A stretch of 64,000 bases of DNA from the NCBI GenBank assembly GCA_030147525.1, contig JASBVF010000030.1, positions 62,001 through 126,000 on the forward strand, given 5' to 3'. Within the stretch, counting starts at the first letter, position 1, and the number at the start of each line of letters is the position of its first letter. Below are positions 38,860 through 47,667 of the stretch, one piece after another. Origin of the DNA: Bacteroidota bacterium (GTDB taxonomy: Bacteria; Bacteroidota; Bacteroidia; Chitinophagales; Saprospiraceae). A program made the position numbers and the translations under genes. Below the pieces are notes generated by a model, which ran no database searches, was not told the DNA's origin, and was given only the letters and a program-made list of their open reading frames with translations.

Positions 38860-39987
38860 ATGAAAAAAATCCTTGTAACTTTCCTCCAGTTCCTTTTCTT
38901 TCTTGGCATTGGCGCCACGATTCTTTTTTTGGTTTTTAAACACCAAAACAACGCCTACCTCGATGATTGCTGCATCAAAAGTATATCCGGATGGGAGTCC
39001 ATCGAGTCAGAAACCCAGCGGCAATCATTGCTGAAGGAATGCCGGGAAGCCAACCTCACCAACGAAGTTTGCCCACCGCTCACCGAAAAACTGCTCACCG
39101 ACTTTAAGAGCACCCGTTTTGGCTGGATAGCCCTGGTGTTGGTGGCCTTTGTCATCAGCAACATCAGCCGGACCTACAAGTGGCAAATGTTGCTTCAGCC
39201 GATGGGTTACCGCCCGAAGTTCATCAACGGATTTTTATCGATCCTGGTTGGCTATTTTGCTAACCTGGGGCTGCCCAGAATGGGGGAGGTGGTACGAGGC
39301 GGATTGCTTTCACGCTACGAAAAAATACCGGTTGAAAAAGTCATGGGAACCATCGTTGTCGACCGGGTGGTGGACGTCATCTGCCTGGGGATTGCGTTTT
39401 TACTGGCCCTGTTTTTTGAATCTGAAAAAATCTGGGGCTACCTCGCTGAAAACCAAGGAGGAGGAGAAACCGGCGGCGGCGGTGCTTTTTGGTTGATTGC
39501 TTTGATATCAGCGGTGGTATTGACAGTGTCGCTGTTTGCCTTCCGGGCTCGGGTTTTGAATAACAGGATTGTTAAAAAAGTCATTGGAATGCTCAAAGGC
39601 TTTTGGGAAGGCATCCAAACTGTGCGCAAACTCGAGAAGCCCTGGCTCTTCATTTTTCATAGTTTAAATATCTGGTTCCTGTTTTTCCTGATGACCTGGC
39701 TTGGCTTTCAGGCCTTCGGCCCAACAGAACACCTCGGTTTACGGGCTGCGCTGACGGTGTTTGTGTTCGGAACGCTTGGCTTTGTAATCCCTTCGCCGGG
39801 CGGCATGGGTACTTTCCATGCGCTGGTAATTGCTTCCCTCACGTTGTTTTACGGGATTCGTGGTGATGATGCTTTTTCCATGGCCAATATTATTTTCTTT
39901 TCCGTTCAAATCGGATTTAATTCCTCTCTCGGACTGATCGCACTGCTGCTGTTGCCAGTAGTCAATCGTTCGAAAGCAGATGCCTGA
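38860..39987 (+). CDS. Lysylphosphatidylglycerol synthase TM-region / YbhN-like membrane protein
   Basis: 375 residues from ATG 38860 ([10 protein letters not shown]), with about eight hydrophobic segments. It has the LPG_synthase_TM (UPF0104) pattern: N-I-S-R-T-Y-K-W, G[16 protein letters not shown] near residue 140, V-D-R-V-V-D-V, and [11 protein letters not shown] near the end. No soluble aminoacyl-transferase domain follows, so it is not an LPG synthase itself; related proteins are thought to be lipid flippases. An N-terminal insertion holds paired cysteines (C-C) of unknown role. Confidence 0.8.
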   Translation: MKKILVTFLQFLFFLGIGATILFLVFKHQNNAYLDDCCIKSISGWESIESETQRQSLLKECREANLTNEVCPPLTEKLLTDFKSTRFGWIALVLVAFVISNISRTYKWQMLLQPMGYRPKFINGFLSILVGYFANLGLPRMGEVVRGGLLSRYEKIPVEKVMGTIVVDRVVDVICLGIAFLLALFFESEKIWGYLAENQGGGETGGGGAFWLIALISAVVLTVSLFAFRARVLNNRIVKKVIGMLKGFWEGIQTVRKLEKPWLFIFHSLNIWFLFFLMTWLGFQAFGPTEHLGLRAALTVFVFGTLGFVIPSPGGMGTFHALVIASLTLFYGIRGDDAFSMANIIFFSVQIGFNSSLGLIALLLLPVVNRSKADA

Positions 39988-39998
39988 ACTTAGAAACC

Positions 39999-40502
39999 AT
40001 GTTTTTTGATGAAATAAAATCAAAAGTCCGGGACCAGGCAGGAGTAAAACAAACGGCTGCCGACTGGAAAGCTGCCGGTGATAAAATCGTGTTCACCAAC
40101 GGCTGCTTCGATCTGCTCCATCTGGGCCATATTCACTATCTGGCTCAGGCACGGGATTTGGGTGACCGCCTCATCATCGGCGTAAATACTGACGCATCAG
40201 TTCGGCGCCTTAAGGGACCTCATCGGCCCATTCAGGATGAAAACACCAGATGTCATCTGCTGGCAGCACTGGTTTTCGTGGATGCCGTCGTTCTTTTTGA
40301 GGAAGAAACGCCGCTGAATTTAATCAAAATGATCCTACCTGATTTCCTGGTGAAAGGAGGTGACTGGCAACCTGATCAGATCGTAGGTGCTGCCGAAGTA
40401 CTGGCAAACGGCGGCGAAGTGCACAGCCTGCCCTTTCTCGAAGGTTTTTCCACAACCAATATTGAAAAAAAGATTATTGACGGGGCTGATGTCAAAGGTT
40501 GA
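39999..40502 (+). CDS. rfaE2: D-glycero-beta-D-manno-heptose-1-phosphate adenylyltransferase
   Basis: 167 residues, single nucleotidyltransferase domain (HldE C-terminal half). H-x-G-H motif in [11 protein letters not shown] near residue 38, and the S-T-T-N-I end signature. Makes ADP-heptose for lipopolysaccharide core. There is no fused kinase domain, as in many Bacteroidota where the kinase is separate. It begins 11 bases after the flippase-like gene, so the two are almost certainly cotranscribed. Confidence 0.92.
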   Translation: MFFDEIKSKVRDQAGVKQTAADWKAAGDKIVFTNGCFDLLHLGHIHYLAQARDLGDRLIIGVNTDASVRRLKGPHRPIQDENTRCHLLAALVFVDAVVLFEEETPLNLIKMILPDFLVKGGDWQPDQIVGAAEVLANGGEVHSLPFLEGFSTTNIEKKIIDGADVKG

Positions 40503-40532
40503 GAAGTAAGTTTCCCTGACTGCCTTCGGATT

Positions 40533-41234
40533 TCAATCGTTCTTGACTCCTGCTTCCATCGACAGGGAATCCATGTCACGTATGAGCAGCCTGCGCCGAT
40601 CATAGGTGAGGATATTTTTACTTTCCATTTCGTTGAGTACCGTGGTAACGGTCTGCCGTGAAGTGGCCGTGAGATTTGCAATTTCCTGGTGGGTCAAAAA
40701 TTTCCTTACCACCCATTCGTAGCCCACCCGTTGGCCTTTTTGTTTGGCCAAATCATACAGGAATTCGATGACCCGTGTTCGTGAATCTTTAAAAACGAGG
40801 GATTCAAGCCGTTTTTCCATTTCCAGCATCCTGCTGCCCAACATTTTCATAAAAAATAAACTCAGGGAGCTATGGTCACGAATCAGCGAGCGCATTTGCT
40901 GAACGGAAAGCACGCATAATTTAGTATGCTCCATTGCCTGAGCGAAGTTTCTGCGCTGATCTTCTCCGGTGAGTGTCATTTCTCCGAAAACCTCTCCATT
41001 GCTGAGGATGGTTTTTGTAATTTCCTTGCCTGCATCGCCGTAGGTGCCAATTTTGACACGGCCTTCCATAATGAAGAAAATTTTATCGGCGTATTGGCCA
41101 GGGAGGAAAATATATTCGCCTTTTTTAAAAGCTTTGTGTACTAGAGCATGCTCAGCTGCTCCTACCTTACTCGGACACAGCATGGTGGCAAGATCAATGT
41201 TTTCGAGATACCAAAATGATTGTTTCTGGCTCAT
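40533..41234 (-). CDS. Crp/Fnr-family transcription regulator
   Basis: 233 residues. An N-terminal cyclic-nucleotide-binding-like barrel (F-L-P-G-Q-Y-A-D-K-I-F-F-I-M-E-G-R-V and G-E-V-F-G-E-M) is followed by a winged helix with L-T-H-Q-E-I-A-N-L-T-A-T-S-R-Q-T-V-T-T-V-L-N near residue 170. There are no Fnr-type cysteines at the N-terminus. The ligand cannot be assigned. A class III adenylyl cyclase in the same 7 kb makes cAMP a candidate, but the proteins are not in one operon. Confidence 0.9.
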   Translation of the reverse strand: MSQKQSFWYLENIDLATMLCPSKVGAAEHALVHKAFKKGEYIFLPGQYADKIFFIMEGRVKIGTYGDAGKEITKTILSNGEVFGEMTLTGEDQRRNFAQAMEHTKLCVLSVQQMRSLIRDHSSLSLFFMKMLGSRMLEMEKRLESLVFKDSRTRVIEFLYDLAKQKGQRVGYEWVVRKFLTHQEIANLTATSRQTVTTVLNEMESKNILTYDRRRLLIRDMDSLSMEAGVKND

Positions 41235-41645
41235 TTATCCACGTTAAAAAGGTTGCACTAATTTTTTATCTTCCAGCTTTTGGCAACTGAGACTTCGGCA
41301 TGGCCTCTTTGTCGGCTCAGTTAAGGTAGATGAGGTCGATATTTTGTTAATTGAAAGTGTTTTTCACCAATTGCAAAAAATAGCTAACTGTCCAGACAAC
41401 AACAAATTTAAAAGATGGTTGGCAATTAGTGGATTTGATTCGCCGTTTGAATTAGGGGTAAAATGAAAATTGTGTTCAGGGCGTACAAAGCCTGTACCGG
41501 TAGAATTAACTCAAAACATGAAAAATTTTAATCAAATTTTCATCTTAAGTACTTGAAAGTTGGAGTCAAAGAAACTATATTTGTCTGCACGATAAACCAA
41601 AAGAATATTTGAAATATTTTTTTGCCTAAACCAAAATTTTATCAA
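41235..41645. other. Divergent intergenic region, Crp regulator / small coiled-coil gene
   Basis: About 410 bases. It contains a weak inverted repeat (AACTGAG 41285-41291, CTCAGTT 41316-41322) and the strong promoter at 41553-41583. No gene supported; a possible 22-codon frame at about 41464-41530 is not convincing. Confidence 0.5.
41553..41583 (+). promoter_or_regulatory. Strong promoter for the small coiled-coil gene
   Basis: TTG at 41553-41555, spacer of 20, and TATATTTG at 41576-41583. A near-perfect match to the Bacteroidota consensus, 63 bases before the ATG. Confidence 0.7.
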
Positions 41646-41879
41646 ATGAGTGAACATTCAATTCTTCAACGCCTGTTGAATGCTCAAACCGCCTTAAGAG
41701 CAACCATCCAAAAAATTCTTGACTTAAACAGACAACTTAAATCACTTAGACAGAGCAAGAAAGCGCCCGAAAATCAGGCCATTAAACAAGAGCTAAAACT
41801 CCTTAACAAAGTGGCCGATCAGCAAGCTAAAATCGTTCAGCTTTACGAGTATAAGCTTCAGAGGGTCAGCAATCAGTGA
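41646..41879 (+). CDS. Small coiled-coil protein of unknown function
   Basis: 77 residues from ATG 41646. Entirely helical in appearance, with heptad-like leucines and many K/Q/E residues (L-N-R-Q-L-K-S-L-R-Q-S-K-K); no signal peptide, membrane segment or cysteine. I do not recognise a family. It is expressed alone: a strong promoter precedes it and a very strong terminator follows, which is good support for a real gene. A structural or nucleoid/ribosome-associated role is only a guess. Confidence 0.7.
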   Translation: MSEHSILQRLLNAQTALRATIQKILDLNRQLKSLRQSKKAPENQAIKQELKLLNKVADQQAKIVQLYEYKLQRVSNQ

Positions 41880-41886
41880 AAAACTT

Positions 41887-41923
41887 AATGCCTGCCGGAA
41901 TTTCCGGCAGGCATTATTTTTTT
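41887..41923 (+). terminator. Very strong terminator of the small coiled-coil gene
   Basis: A perfect 12-base-pair GC-rich stem, AATGCCTGCCGG (41887-41898) with CCGGCAGGCATT (41904-41915), five-base loop, followed by a T-tract. Confidence 0.9.
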
Positions 41924-42047
41924 ATGCAACCTTCATGATCTGCAGTCTTACAGTTATTCTAAAATAACTTTTTAAATAGTTTAACACCCTTCGCAGCTAC
42001 TTCAACGTTATAAGTAAGGTAATTTCGCCGTTCAAAACACGAAAGCA

Positions 42048-42653
42048 ATGAAAATTATCCGTCTTGTTATTATTCTGACATTGTTCGCAGGCAGCCTTGC
42101 AGCACAAACAACCATCGGGAAAACGACGCTTAACGGGCAGTTGGTTACCCTGATGCTCGACGCAAATGGAGATACGCTGTTCGTCGCTGATGACCTGATG
42201 ACCGTTTCTCTGACTTCTCCCCGAAAATTCAAAAGCGTTGATGAATACAACCGCTACCGGAAATACCTCCGTTATGCGGCTATTGTCTATCCTTACGCCA
42301 AAGAGGCCATCAAGGTTTTTCGCCAGTTGAATGAGGAAACCGAAGAGATGAGGAAAGGAAAACGTAAACGCTACGCTAAAAAATTACAGAAAGACCTCGA
42401 TGACAAGTTTGAAGAGCCGCTGAAAAAACTAACAAAAACACAGGGTAAAATCCTGGTGAAAATGGTTGAACGGGAACTTGATACGCCGCTCTACGACCTC
42501 ATCAAAACCTACCGTGGCGGCATGACTGCCGGATACTGGAATACCATGAGCAAGTTCTGGGGCTACGACCTCAAACGTGGTTACATGGAGGGCGATGACC
42601 CCATCCTGGACGCCGTGCTGGAAGACTTCAGTCTGGCAAACCCGGATAAATAG
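42048..42653 (+). CDS. DUF4294-family protein, exported
   Basis: 201 residues. A signal peptide (MKIIRLVIILTLFAGSLAAQ) precedes a conserved basic domain with K-S-V-D-E-Y-N-R-Y-R-K-Y-L-R-Y-A-A-I-V-Y-P-Y-A-K-E-A and a later Y-D-L-I-K-T-Y-R-G-G-M-T-A-G-Y-W-N-T-M-S-K-F-W-G. This matches the Bacteroidota DUF4294 family as I remember it. The function is unknown. Followed by the pterin dehydratase gene after 88 bases. Confidence 0.7.
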   Translation: MKIIRLVIILTLFAGSLAAQTTIGKTTLNGQLVTLMLDANGDTLFVADDLMTVSLTSPRKFKSVDEYNRYRKYLRYAAIVYPYAKEAIKVFRQLNEETEEMRKGKRKRYAKKLQKDLDDKFEEPLKKLTKTQGKILVKMVERELDTPLYDLIKTYRGGMTAGYWNTMSKFWGYDLKRGYMEGDDPILDAVLEDFSLANPDK

Positions 42654-42741
42654 AATTGACCCGTTTTCAGGTAGGAATTGAACCTTTTCCGGTCGCAGCC
42701 ATTCAAACTGTAAACATTTCAACTTTTAAACCTTACCAAAT

Positions 42742-42984
42742 ATGTGGACCGAGAAAGACAATACCCTCCAGGCGACTTTCAAGTTTAAAGATTTCACCGA
42801 AGCCTTTGCCTTCATGACCGAAGTGGCCTTTCACGCTGAAAAAATGAACCATCACCCCGATTGGTCGAATGTGTGGAACACCGTCAGTTTTAAACTGAAC
42901 ACCCACGATGCAGGCGGCGTGGTGACGGAAAAAGATCACAAACTGGCTAAAGCTATCGATAAAGTCGCTGCGAAGTATCAGTAG
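42742..42984 (+). CDS. 4a-hydroxytetrahydrobiopterin dehydratase (pterin carbinolamine dehydratase)
   Basis: 80 residues, the normal size. The three active-site histidines of the family are recognisable in [11 protein letters not shown] and L-N-T-H-D-A-G-G. Recycles the cofactor of aromatic amino acid hydroxylases; no such hydroxylase is in the window, so another role in the folate/pterin pathway is also possible. A strong terminator follows at 43004-43041. Confidence 0.93.
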   Translation: MWTEKDNTLQATFKFKDFTEAFAFMTEVAFHAEKMNHHPDWSNVWNTVSFKLNTHDAGGVVTEKDHKLAKAIDKVAAKYQ

Positions 42985-43003
42985 TGACAAACCCGGTAAA
43001 ATG

Positions 43004-43041
43004 AAGGGGCAGACGCAAAACGTTTGCCCCTTCGCTTTTTT
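43004..43041 (+). terminator. Terminator after the pterin dehydratase gene
   Basis: AAGGGGCA (43004-43011) pairs with TGCCCCTT (43025-43032), with an inner ACG/CGT stem, followed by six T. Confidence 0.85.
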
Positions 43042-43117
43042 CAGATGTCCGCTTTTAACGTAATTTCACGTTCTGAAAATTTCTCACTAATTATTTCACC
43101 AAACTGAACGGGACATC

Positions 43118-45142
43118 ATGAAAAAACTGTCTTTTTTACTTTTTGCCCTTACCATTTTCTTCGCCTGCAAGCAGCAGGATCAACCCTCCGGCCAGCAAAC
43201 ATCTACCGATGATTTTACCTGGACGACCGAGAGTTTTGCCGATAAAAAAATTATCCGCTACCAGGTGCCGGGTTTCGACAAACTCACGTTGCAGCAGAAA
43301 AAACTGGTGTATTACCTCACGCAGGCCGGCCTTTCCGGCAGGGATATTATTTACGATCAAAACTACCGCCACAACCTCGCCATCCGCAAGGTGCTGGATA
43401 AAATCGTGGCCACCTACCAGGGCGATAAAAACAGCAGCGACTGGAACGAATTGCTGCTCTACGCCAAGCAGGTTTGGTTTTCCAACGGTATCCATCATCA
43501 CTACTCTCACGACAAATTCACCCCCGGTTTCTCACGGGAGTGGTTTGAAAATGTGATGAAGGAAACCGGCACGAGCCTTACCCCTGACGAGCTTTCCGCC
43601 ATTTTTGATGCAAAAAAAGATCCCAAGCGGGTAGATCAGCGCCCGGGAGTTGACAATGTACTGGCGTCAGCGGTCAATTTTTACGGGCCGGATGTGACGA
43701 CTGAAGATGTGAACAATTTTTACGCAAGCAAAGCCAATACTGAAGACCCCCGGCCACTCGAATGGGGCCTCAACAGCCGCCTCGAAAAAGGGCCGGATGG
43801 CAAGTTGTATGAAAATGTCTGGAAGTCTGGCGGGCTGTACGGTCAAGCCATTGACAAGATCATTTTCTGGTTGGAAAAAGCCGTAGAGGTTGCCGAAAAT
43901 GAGCAACAAAAGAAAGCGCTCCAACTGCTGGTTGAATACTATAAAACCGGCGACCTGCGGAAATGGGCTGAATACAACATCGCCTGGACTCAAGCTACGG
44001 AAGGCGATATCGACTACATCAACGGCTTCGTTGAAGTGTACCACGACCCTGTCAGCCTTCGTGGATCTTACGAAACGATTGTTCAGATCAACGATTTCGA
44101 AGCTTCCGAGCGGATGAAAACTTTGAGTGAAAATGCGCAGTGGTTTGAGGACAATTCTCCGCTGATTGACAGTCACAAAAAGAAAAACGTCACCGGCGTC
44201 ACTTACAAAGTCGTCACGGTGGCAGGAGAAGCCGGCGATGCTTCACCTGCAACGCCTATCGGGGTAAACCTCCCGAATGCAAACTGGATTCGCACGGAGT
44301 ACGGTTCAAAATCCGTCAGCCTTGGCAACATCGAGGAGGCCTACAGCAAATCCAGCGGCCCGGGTCTGCTCAAAGAGTTTGCGTTTGACCAGGCTGAAAT
44401 TGATCGCTCGGAAAAGTATGGTGAACTGGGAGGAAAATTGCATACGGCCCTCCACGAAGTACTTGGCCATGCTTCCGGCATACTGGAGCCGGGCGTCGGG
44501 CAACCTGCACAGACACTGCCGGGCTATTCTTCAGCGCTCGAAGAGGGTAGGGCAGACCTTTTTGCGTTGTACTATATTCTTGACCCGAAGCTGGTCGAAC
44601 TGGGCGTGATGCCTTCGCTCGAAGTGGGTAAAGCGGAATACGACAGCTACATCCGCAACGGTCTGATGCTCCAACTCCGCCGCATTACTCCTGGTAACAA
44701 CATCGAAGAAGCGCACATGCGCAACCGTCAGATGGTTGCTCTTTGGGCTTATGAGATGGGTAAAAAAGACAACGTGATCGAGAAGGTGACGAAGGACGGC
44801 AAGACCTATTTCAAAATCAATGATTATGGAAAGCTGCGGGACTTGTTCGGCCAGTTGCTGCGTGAAATACAGCGCATCAAATCACAGGGCGACTTCGAAG
44901 CGGGAAAGGCACTGGTGGAAAACTACGGCGTGAAAGTGGATCAGGCGATTCACAAAGAAGTGCTGGCCCGTGCCGAAAAATTGAACATTCCGCCCTACGG
45001 CGGCTTCATTAATCCACGTCTCGTTGCGGTGACCGATGAACAGGGGAATATCGCAGATGTGAAAGTGGAATACCCGGACGATTTTACCAAACAAATGCTG
45101 GAGTATGCGGAGCAGTTCAGCTTTTTACCGGTGATTGAATAA
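43118..45142 (+). CDS. Dipeptidyl-peptidase III (family M49), lipoprotein
   Basis: 674 residues. The N-terminus is a lipoprotein signal with the lipobox ending F-F-A-C, so the enzyme is anchored in the cell envelope. The zinc motif is H-E-V-L-G-H (His446, His451), with the second-site glutamate in L-E-E-G-R-A-D near residue 475; the short distance between the two motifs is like that of other Bacteroidota members. It removes dipeptides from peptide N-termini. Same-strand terminator at 45176-45207. Confidence 0.93.
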   Translation: MKKLSFLLFALTIFFACKQQDQPSGQQTSTDDFTWTTESFADKKIIRYQVPGFDKLTLQQKKLVYYLTQAGLSGRDIIYDQNYRHNLAIRKVLDKIVATYQGDKNSSDWNELLLYAKQVWFSNGIHHHYSHDKFTPGFSREWFENVMKETGTSLTPDELSAIFDAKKDPKRVDQRPGVDNVLASAVNFYGPDVTTEDVNNFYASKANTEDPRPLEWGLNSRLEKGPDGKLYENVWKSGGLYGQAIDKIIFWLEKAVEVAENEQQKKALQLLVEYYKTGDLRKWAEYNIAWTQATEGDIDYINGFVEVYHDPVSLRGSYETIVQINDFEASERMKTLSENAQWFEDNSPLIDSHKKKNVTGVTYKVVTVAGEAGDASPATPIGVNLPNANWIRTEYGSKSVSLGNIEEAYSKSSGPGLLKEFAFDQAEIDRSEKYGELGGKLHTALHEVLGHASGILEPGVGQPAQTLPGYSSALEEGRADLFALYYILDPKLVELGVMPSLEVGKAEYDSYIRNGLMLQLRRITPGNNIEEAHMRNRQMVALWAYEMGKKDNVIEKVTKDGKTYFKINDYGKLRDLFGQLLREIQRIKSQGDFEAGKALVENYGVKVDQAIHKEVLARAEKLNIPPYGGFINPRLVAVTDEQGNIADVKVEYPDDFTKQMLEYAEQFSFLPVIE

Positions 45143-45175
45143 CCAAATTTTTGAAGCGTATTTGATAAAATAAAA

Positions 45176-45207
45176 ACAGCCGGGCGTTGAAACGTCCGGC
45201 TGTTTTT
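45176..45207. terminator. Bidirectional terminator between the peptidase and symporter genes
   Basis: ACAGCCGG (45176-45183) pairs with CCGGCTGT (45196-45203), with an inner CGTT/ACG stem, A-run on the left and T-run on the right. It can serve both convergent genes. Confidence 0.85.
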
Positions 45208-45230
45208 GTTTAAAAAAAATCAAGCTATCA

Positions 45231-46907
45231 CTACCAGAAAATGGCATAAAGTACTGCTGTAATCAGTAATACGATGGTTGCGCTGATGTTGAAAACAGGA
45301 TCGGTAGCGAACAGTTTTCGTGAAAGCGGAATCCCCTTTTCGTGGTCGGCTCCCTTCGCTTCAACGTAACTGATGACAACCATGATCAGCATGCTAAGCA
45401 AGCAAGTCCAGAACATCTGGTCGAGGAACGGCAACTTGAGGAAAAACATGCTTTCAGACCATTCGTTTGGAGCTACTTTGAAATAAAGTGCAATCGGAAT
45501 AGAGAGAATCACGCCCCAGATTGCTGCGCTGTTGGTCGTTTTTTTCCAGAACAAACCCAACAGGAAAACGGCCAAAATACCAGGGCTCACCACGCCTGTG
45601 TATTCTTGGATGTACTGGAAGACCTGCCCGAGGTTACCCAATTGCGGAGCAAGAAAAACAGCAATAATCAAAGCAATGGCTCCGGTCAGACGGCCCACAT
45701 TGACAATGGTGCTGTCTTTGGCCTTTTGACCGAAATACGGCTTGAAAATATCCATCGTAAAAATCGTGGCAGTCGAGTTCAGCATGGAAGCCAGCGACGA
45801 AACGATAGCGGCAGCCAATGCTGCCAAAACGAGTCCTTTCAGCCCGGCAGGAATGAACGATTTGATGAGCCATGGAGCAGCGTTGTCATTGATGAAGACG
45901 CCGTCTTTATTCATGAAGGAAGGGTCGACGGTTTCAGGTGTGATGACGCCGGAGGGGTCAGCGTTCATAACGTAGGCAACGATGCCGGGAACAACCACGA
46001 TGAGAGGAATCAGCAGTTTCAGGAAAGCGGCAAACGCAATTCCCTTCTGAGACTCCTTCAGGCTTTTGGCAGCCAGCGTCCGCTGAATGATGTACTGATT
46101 GAACCCCCAGTAGTAAAGGTTGGCGACCCACATGCCACCCAGCAACACAGCCAAACCGGGAAGATCCCACCAGGCATCTTTGCCGTTCGGTGTAATGATT
46201 TCACCCTGTTCAAGGATCATCGAAAACTTCTCCGGTACGATTTCGTAGATTGCTTTGAACCCGCCGATGATAGTCCCGTCGGGAGCAACATGTGTGAGTG
46301 CGATAAAAGTGGTAACGAGACCACCAGCAATGAGCAGTACCACTTGCACCACATCCGTCCATGCTACAGCCGAGAGGCCGCCCCAGAGCGAGTAGGCAGC
46401 TGCAAAGAGCGCCAAACCGATGATAGAGTACATAAAAATAGAGCCGTCACCAGTTCCGATGATCGTATCGAGTGCAGTAGCACCCAGATAAAGTACGGAG
46501 GTAAGGTTTACGAAAATGAACAGGCCAATCCAGAAAACGGCAAGGATGGTTTTCAGGTTGGTGCTGTAGCGTTTTTCAATAAACTCCGGGATCGTGTACA
46601 ACCCTTTTTCAATGAAAATAGGCAGGAAAAATTTACCCACGATGAGTAGCGTGATCGCCGCCATCCATTCGTAGGAAGCAATAGCCAGTCCGATGGCAAA
46701 ACCGGAACCTGACATGCCGATGAATTGCTCGGCGGAAATGTTGGCAGCAATCAAGGATGCACCGATAGCCCACCAAGGCAGCGATTTACTGGCGAGGAAA
46801 TAATCCTCTGCGGTTTTTTCGCCTTTTCTGGACACCCACAGGCCTATGGACATGATCAGAATGGCGTAACCAATGAATACGATGTAATCTAAAGTGCTGA
46901 AATGCAT
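45231..46907 (-). CDS. Sodium/solute symporter (SSS family, sugar-type)
   Basis: 558 residues with about 14 membrane helices, typical of the SSS family (SglT-like). Signature elements: G-E-K-T-A-E-D-Y-F-L-A-S-K-S-L-P-W-W-A-I-G-A-S-L-I-A-A-N-I-S-A-E-Q-F-I-G-M-S-G-S near residue 30-70, and conserved A-A-A-I-V-S-S-L-A-S-M-L-N-S-T-A-T-I-F-T in the C-terminal half. The residues resemble galactose/glucose carriers more than proline carriers, but the substrate is not certain. Single gene with no linked hydrolase. Confidence 0.9.
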   Translation of the reverse strand: MHFSTLDYIVFIGYAILIMSIGLWVSRKGEKTAEDYFLASKSLPWWAIGASLIAANISAEQFIGMSGSGFAIGLAIASYEWMAAITLLIVGKFFLPIFIEKGLYTIPEFIEKRYSTNLKTILAVFWIGLFIFVNLTSVLYLGATALDTIIGTGDGSIFMYSIIGLALFAAAYSLWGGLSAVAWTDVVQVVLLIAGGLVTTFIALTHVAPDGTIIGGFKAIYEIVPEKFSMILEQGEIITPNGKDAWWDLPGLAVLLGGMWVANLYYWGFNQYIIQRTLAAKSLKESQKGIAFAAFLKLLIPLIVVVPGIVAYVMNADPSGVITPETVDPSFMNKDGVFINDNAAPWLIKSFIPAGLKGLVLAALAAAIVSSLASMLNSTATIFTMDIFKPYFGQKAKDSTIVNVGRLTGAIALIIAVFLAPQLGNLGQVFQYIQEYTGVVSPGILAVFLLGLFWKKTTNSAAIWGVILSIPIALYFKVAPNEWSESMFFLKLPFLDQMFWTCLLSMLIMVVISYVEAKGADHEKGIPLSRKLFATDPVFNISATIVLLITAVLYAIFW

Positions 46908-47123
46908 AGTCTAAAAGTTGGCGTTTTGTATTTGCTAAAAGTAAGGTTAGGAAAGAAAGGCGAAATGTACAAAATGATTGGGCTTTCACCCAAATGGCGG
47001 AAGTTTATTTGTAATAAACTTATCGAAGGGAATAAAGTGGGCCGGTGGGGCTGAAATTTTAACCGGGGGCACTGTCAGCGGGGAAGGGAGAAAGGGATTT
47101 TTTTTCAAAAAACCGGAAACACA

Positions 47124-47157
47124 AAAAGTGCATCCTCCGGTCGGAAGATGCACTTTT
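47124..47157 (-). terminator. Terminator after rpsT
   Basis: AAAAGTGCATC (47124-47134) pairs with GATGCACTTTT (47147-47157). Read on the minus strand it ends in a T-run, 38 bases after the rpsT stop. Confidence 0.85.
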
Positions 47158-47194
47158 CACTACTTATAGTATAGCTTTAACCTGCTGAGGTGGC

Positions 47195-47449
47195 TTACGC
47201 CATGCGATTGACGAAATGCATCAATTCGCTCTTCAGGTTGGCAGCTTTATTTTGATGCCAGGTTTTTTTCTTGGCCAATTTGTCGATCATGCTGATAACT
47301 TTAGGCAGGAATTTTTCTGCATCTGCCTTGTCTTCCAGCTCACGCAGGGTTTTGATGGCCGTACGGGTTGTTTTCTTGTAAAACCGGTTACGGTCACGCT
47401 TTTTCTCGTCTTGACGAATACGCTTCTTTGAAGATTTATGATGTGCCAT
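47195..47449 (-). CDS. rpsT: 30S ribosomal protein S20
   Basis: 84 residues. Starts MAHHKSSKKRIRQDEKKRDRN and shows the conserved basic helices ending in A-N-L-K-S-E-L-M-H-F. Typically expressed alone, as here: own promoter at 47520-47527 and own terminator. The leader contains a small hairpin (47487-47505), possibly a site for autogenous control. Confidence 0.98.
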   Translation of the reverse strand: MAHHKSSKKRIRQDEKKRDRNRFYKKTTRTAIKTLRELEDKADAEKFLPKVISMIDKLAKKKTWHQNKAANLKSELMHFVNRMA

Positions 47450-47486
47450 ATCTTAATTAAAAATGTAATTTTTTACTTAATTGGTG

Positions 47487-47505
47487 AAGCCTCAAAACAA
47501 GGCTT
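47487..47505 (-). promoter_or_regulatory. Hairpin in the rpsT leader
   Basis: AAGCCT (47487-47492) pairs with AGGCTT (47500-47505) around a seven-base loop, 38 bases upstream of the rpsT start codon. S20 is autogenously regulated in some bacteria; whether this hairpin takes part is unproven. Confidence 0.35.
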
Positions 47506-47519
47506 TTTCAAATGGACGG

Positions 47520-47527
47520 CAAAGATA
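47520..47527 (-). promoter_or_regulatory. rpsT promoter, -7 element
   Basis: On the minus strand this is TATCTTTG followed by C, an exact match to TAnnTTTG, 71 bases before the rpsT start codon. The -33 element is not clear. Confidence 0.55.
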
Positions 47528-47667
47528 GGTTAATCGCTTTAAAAATCAGAGGCAAAAGCTCAATATTTTTTCCAATCAAAAAACCTTTCGCCAGATTTCA
47601 GTTTTTCCCCGGATTTTATTTGCTTAGTCTAAAAATTCCCATTTTTTATTCACCAAACCGTTTTACC

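Noticed and set aside
41464-41532. A 22-codon frame between the Crp gene and the coiled-coil gene
   Set aside because: It is very short and lacks any supporting signal of its own.
45342-46649. A 435-codon open frame antisense to the symporter gene
   Set aside because: Its composition is skewed and repetitive, it has no recognisable motif, and the opposite strand encodes a clear SSS transporter. It is an effect of codon usage.
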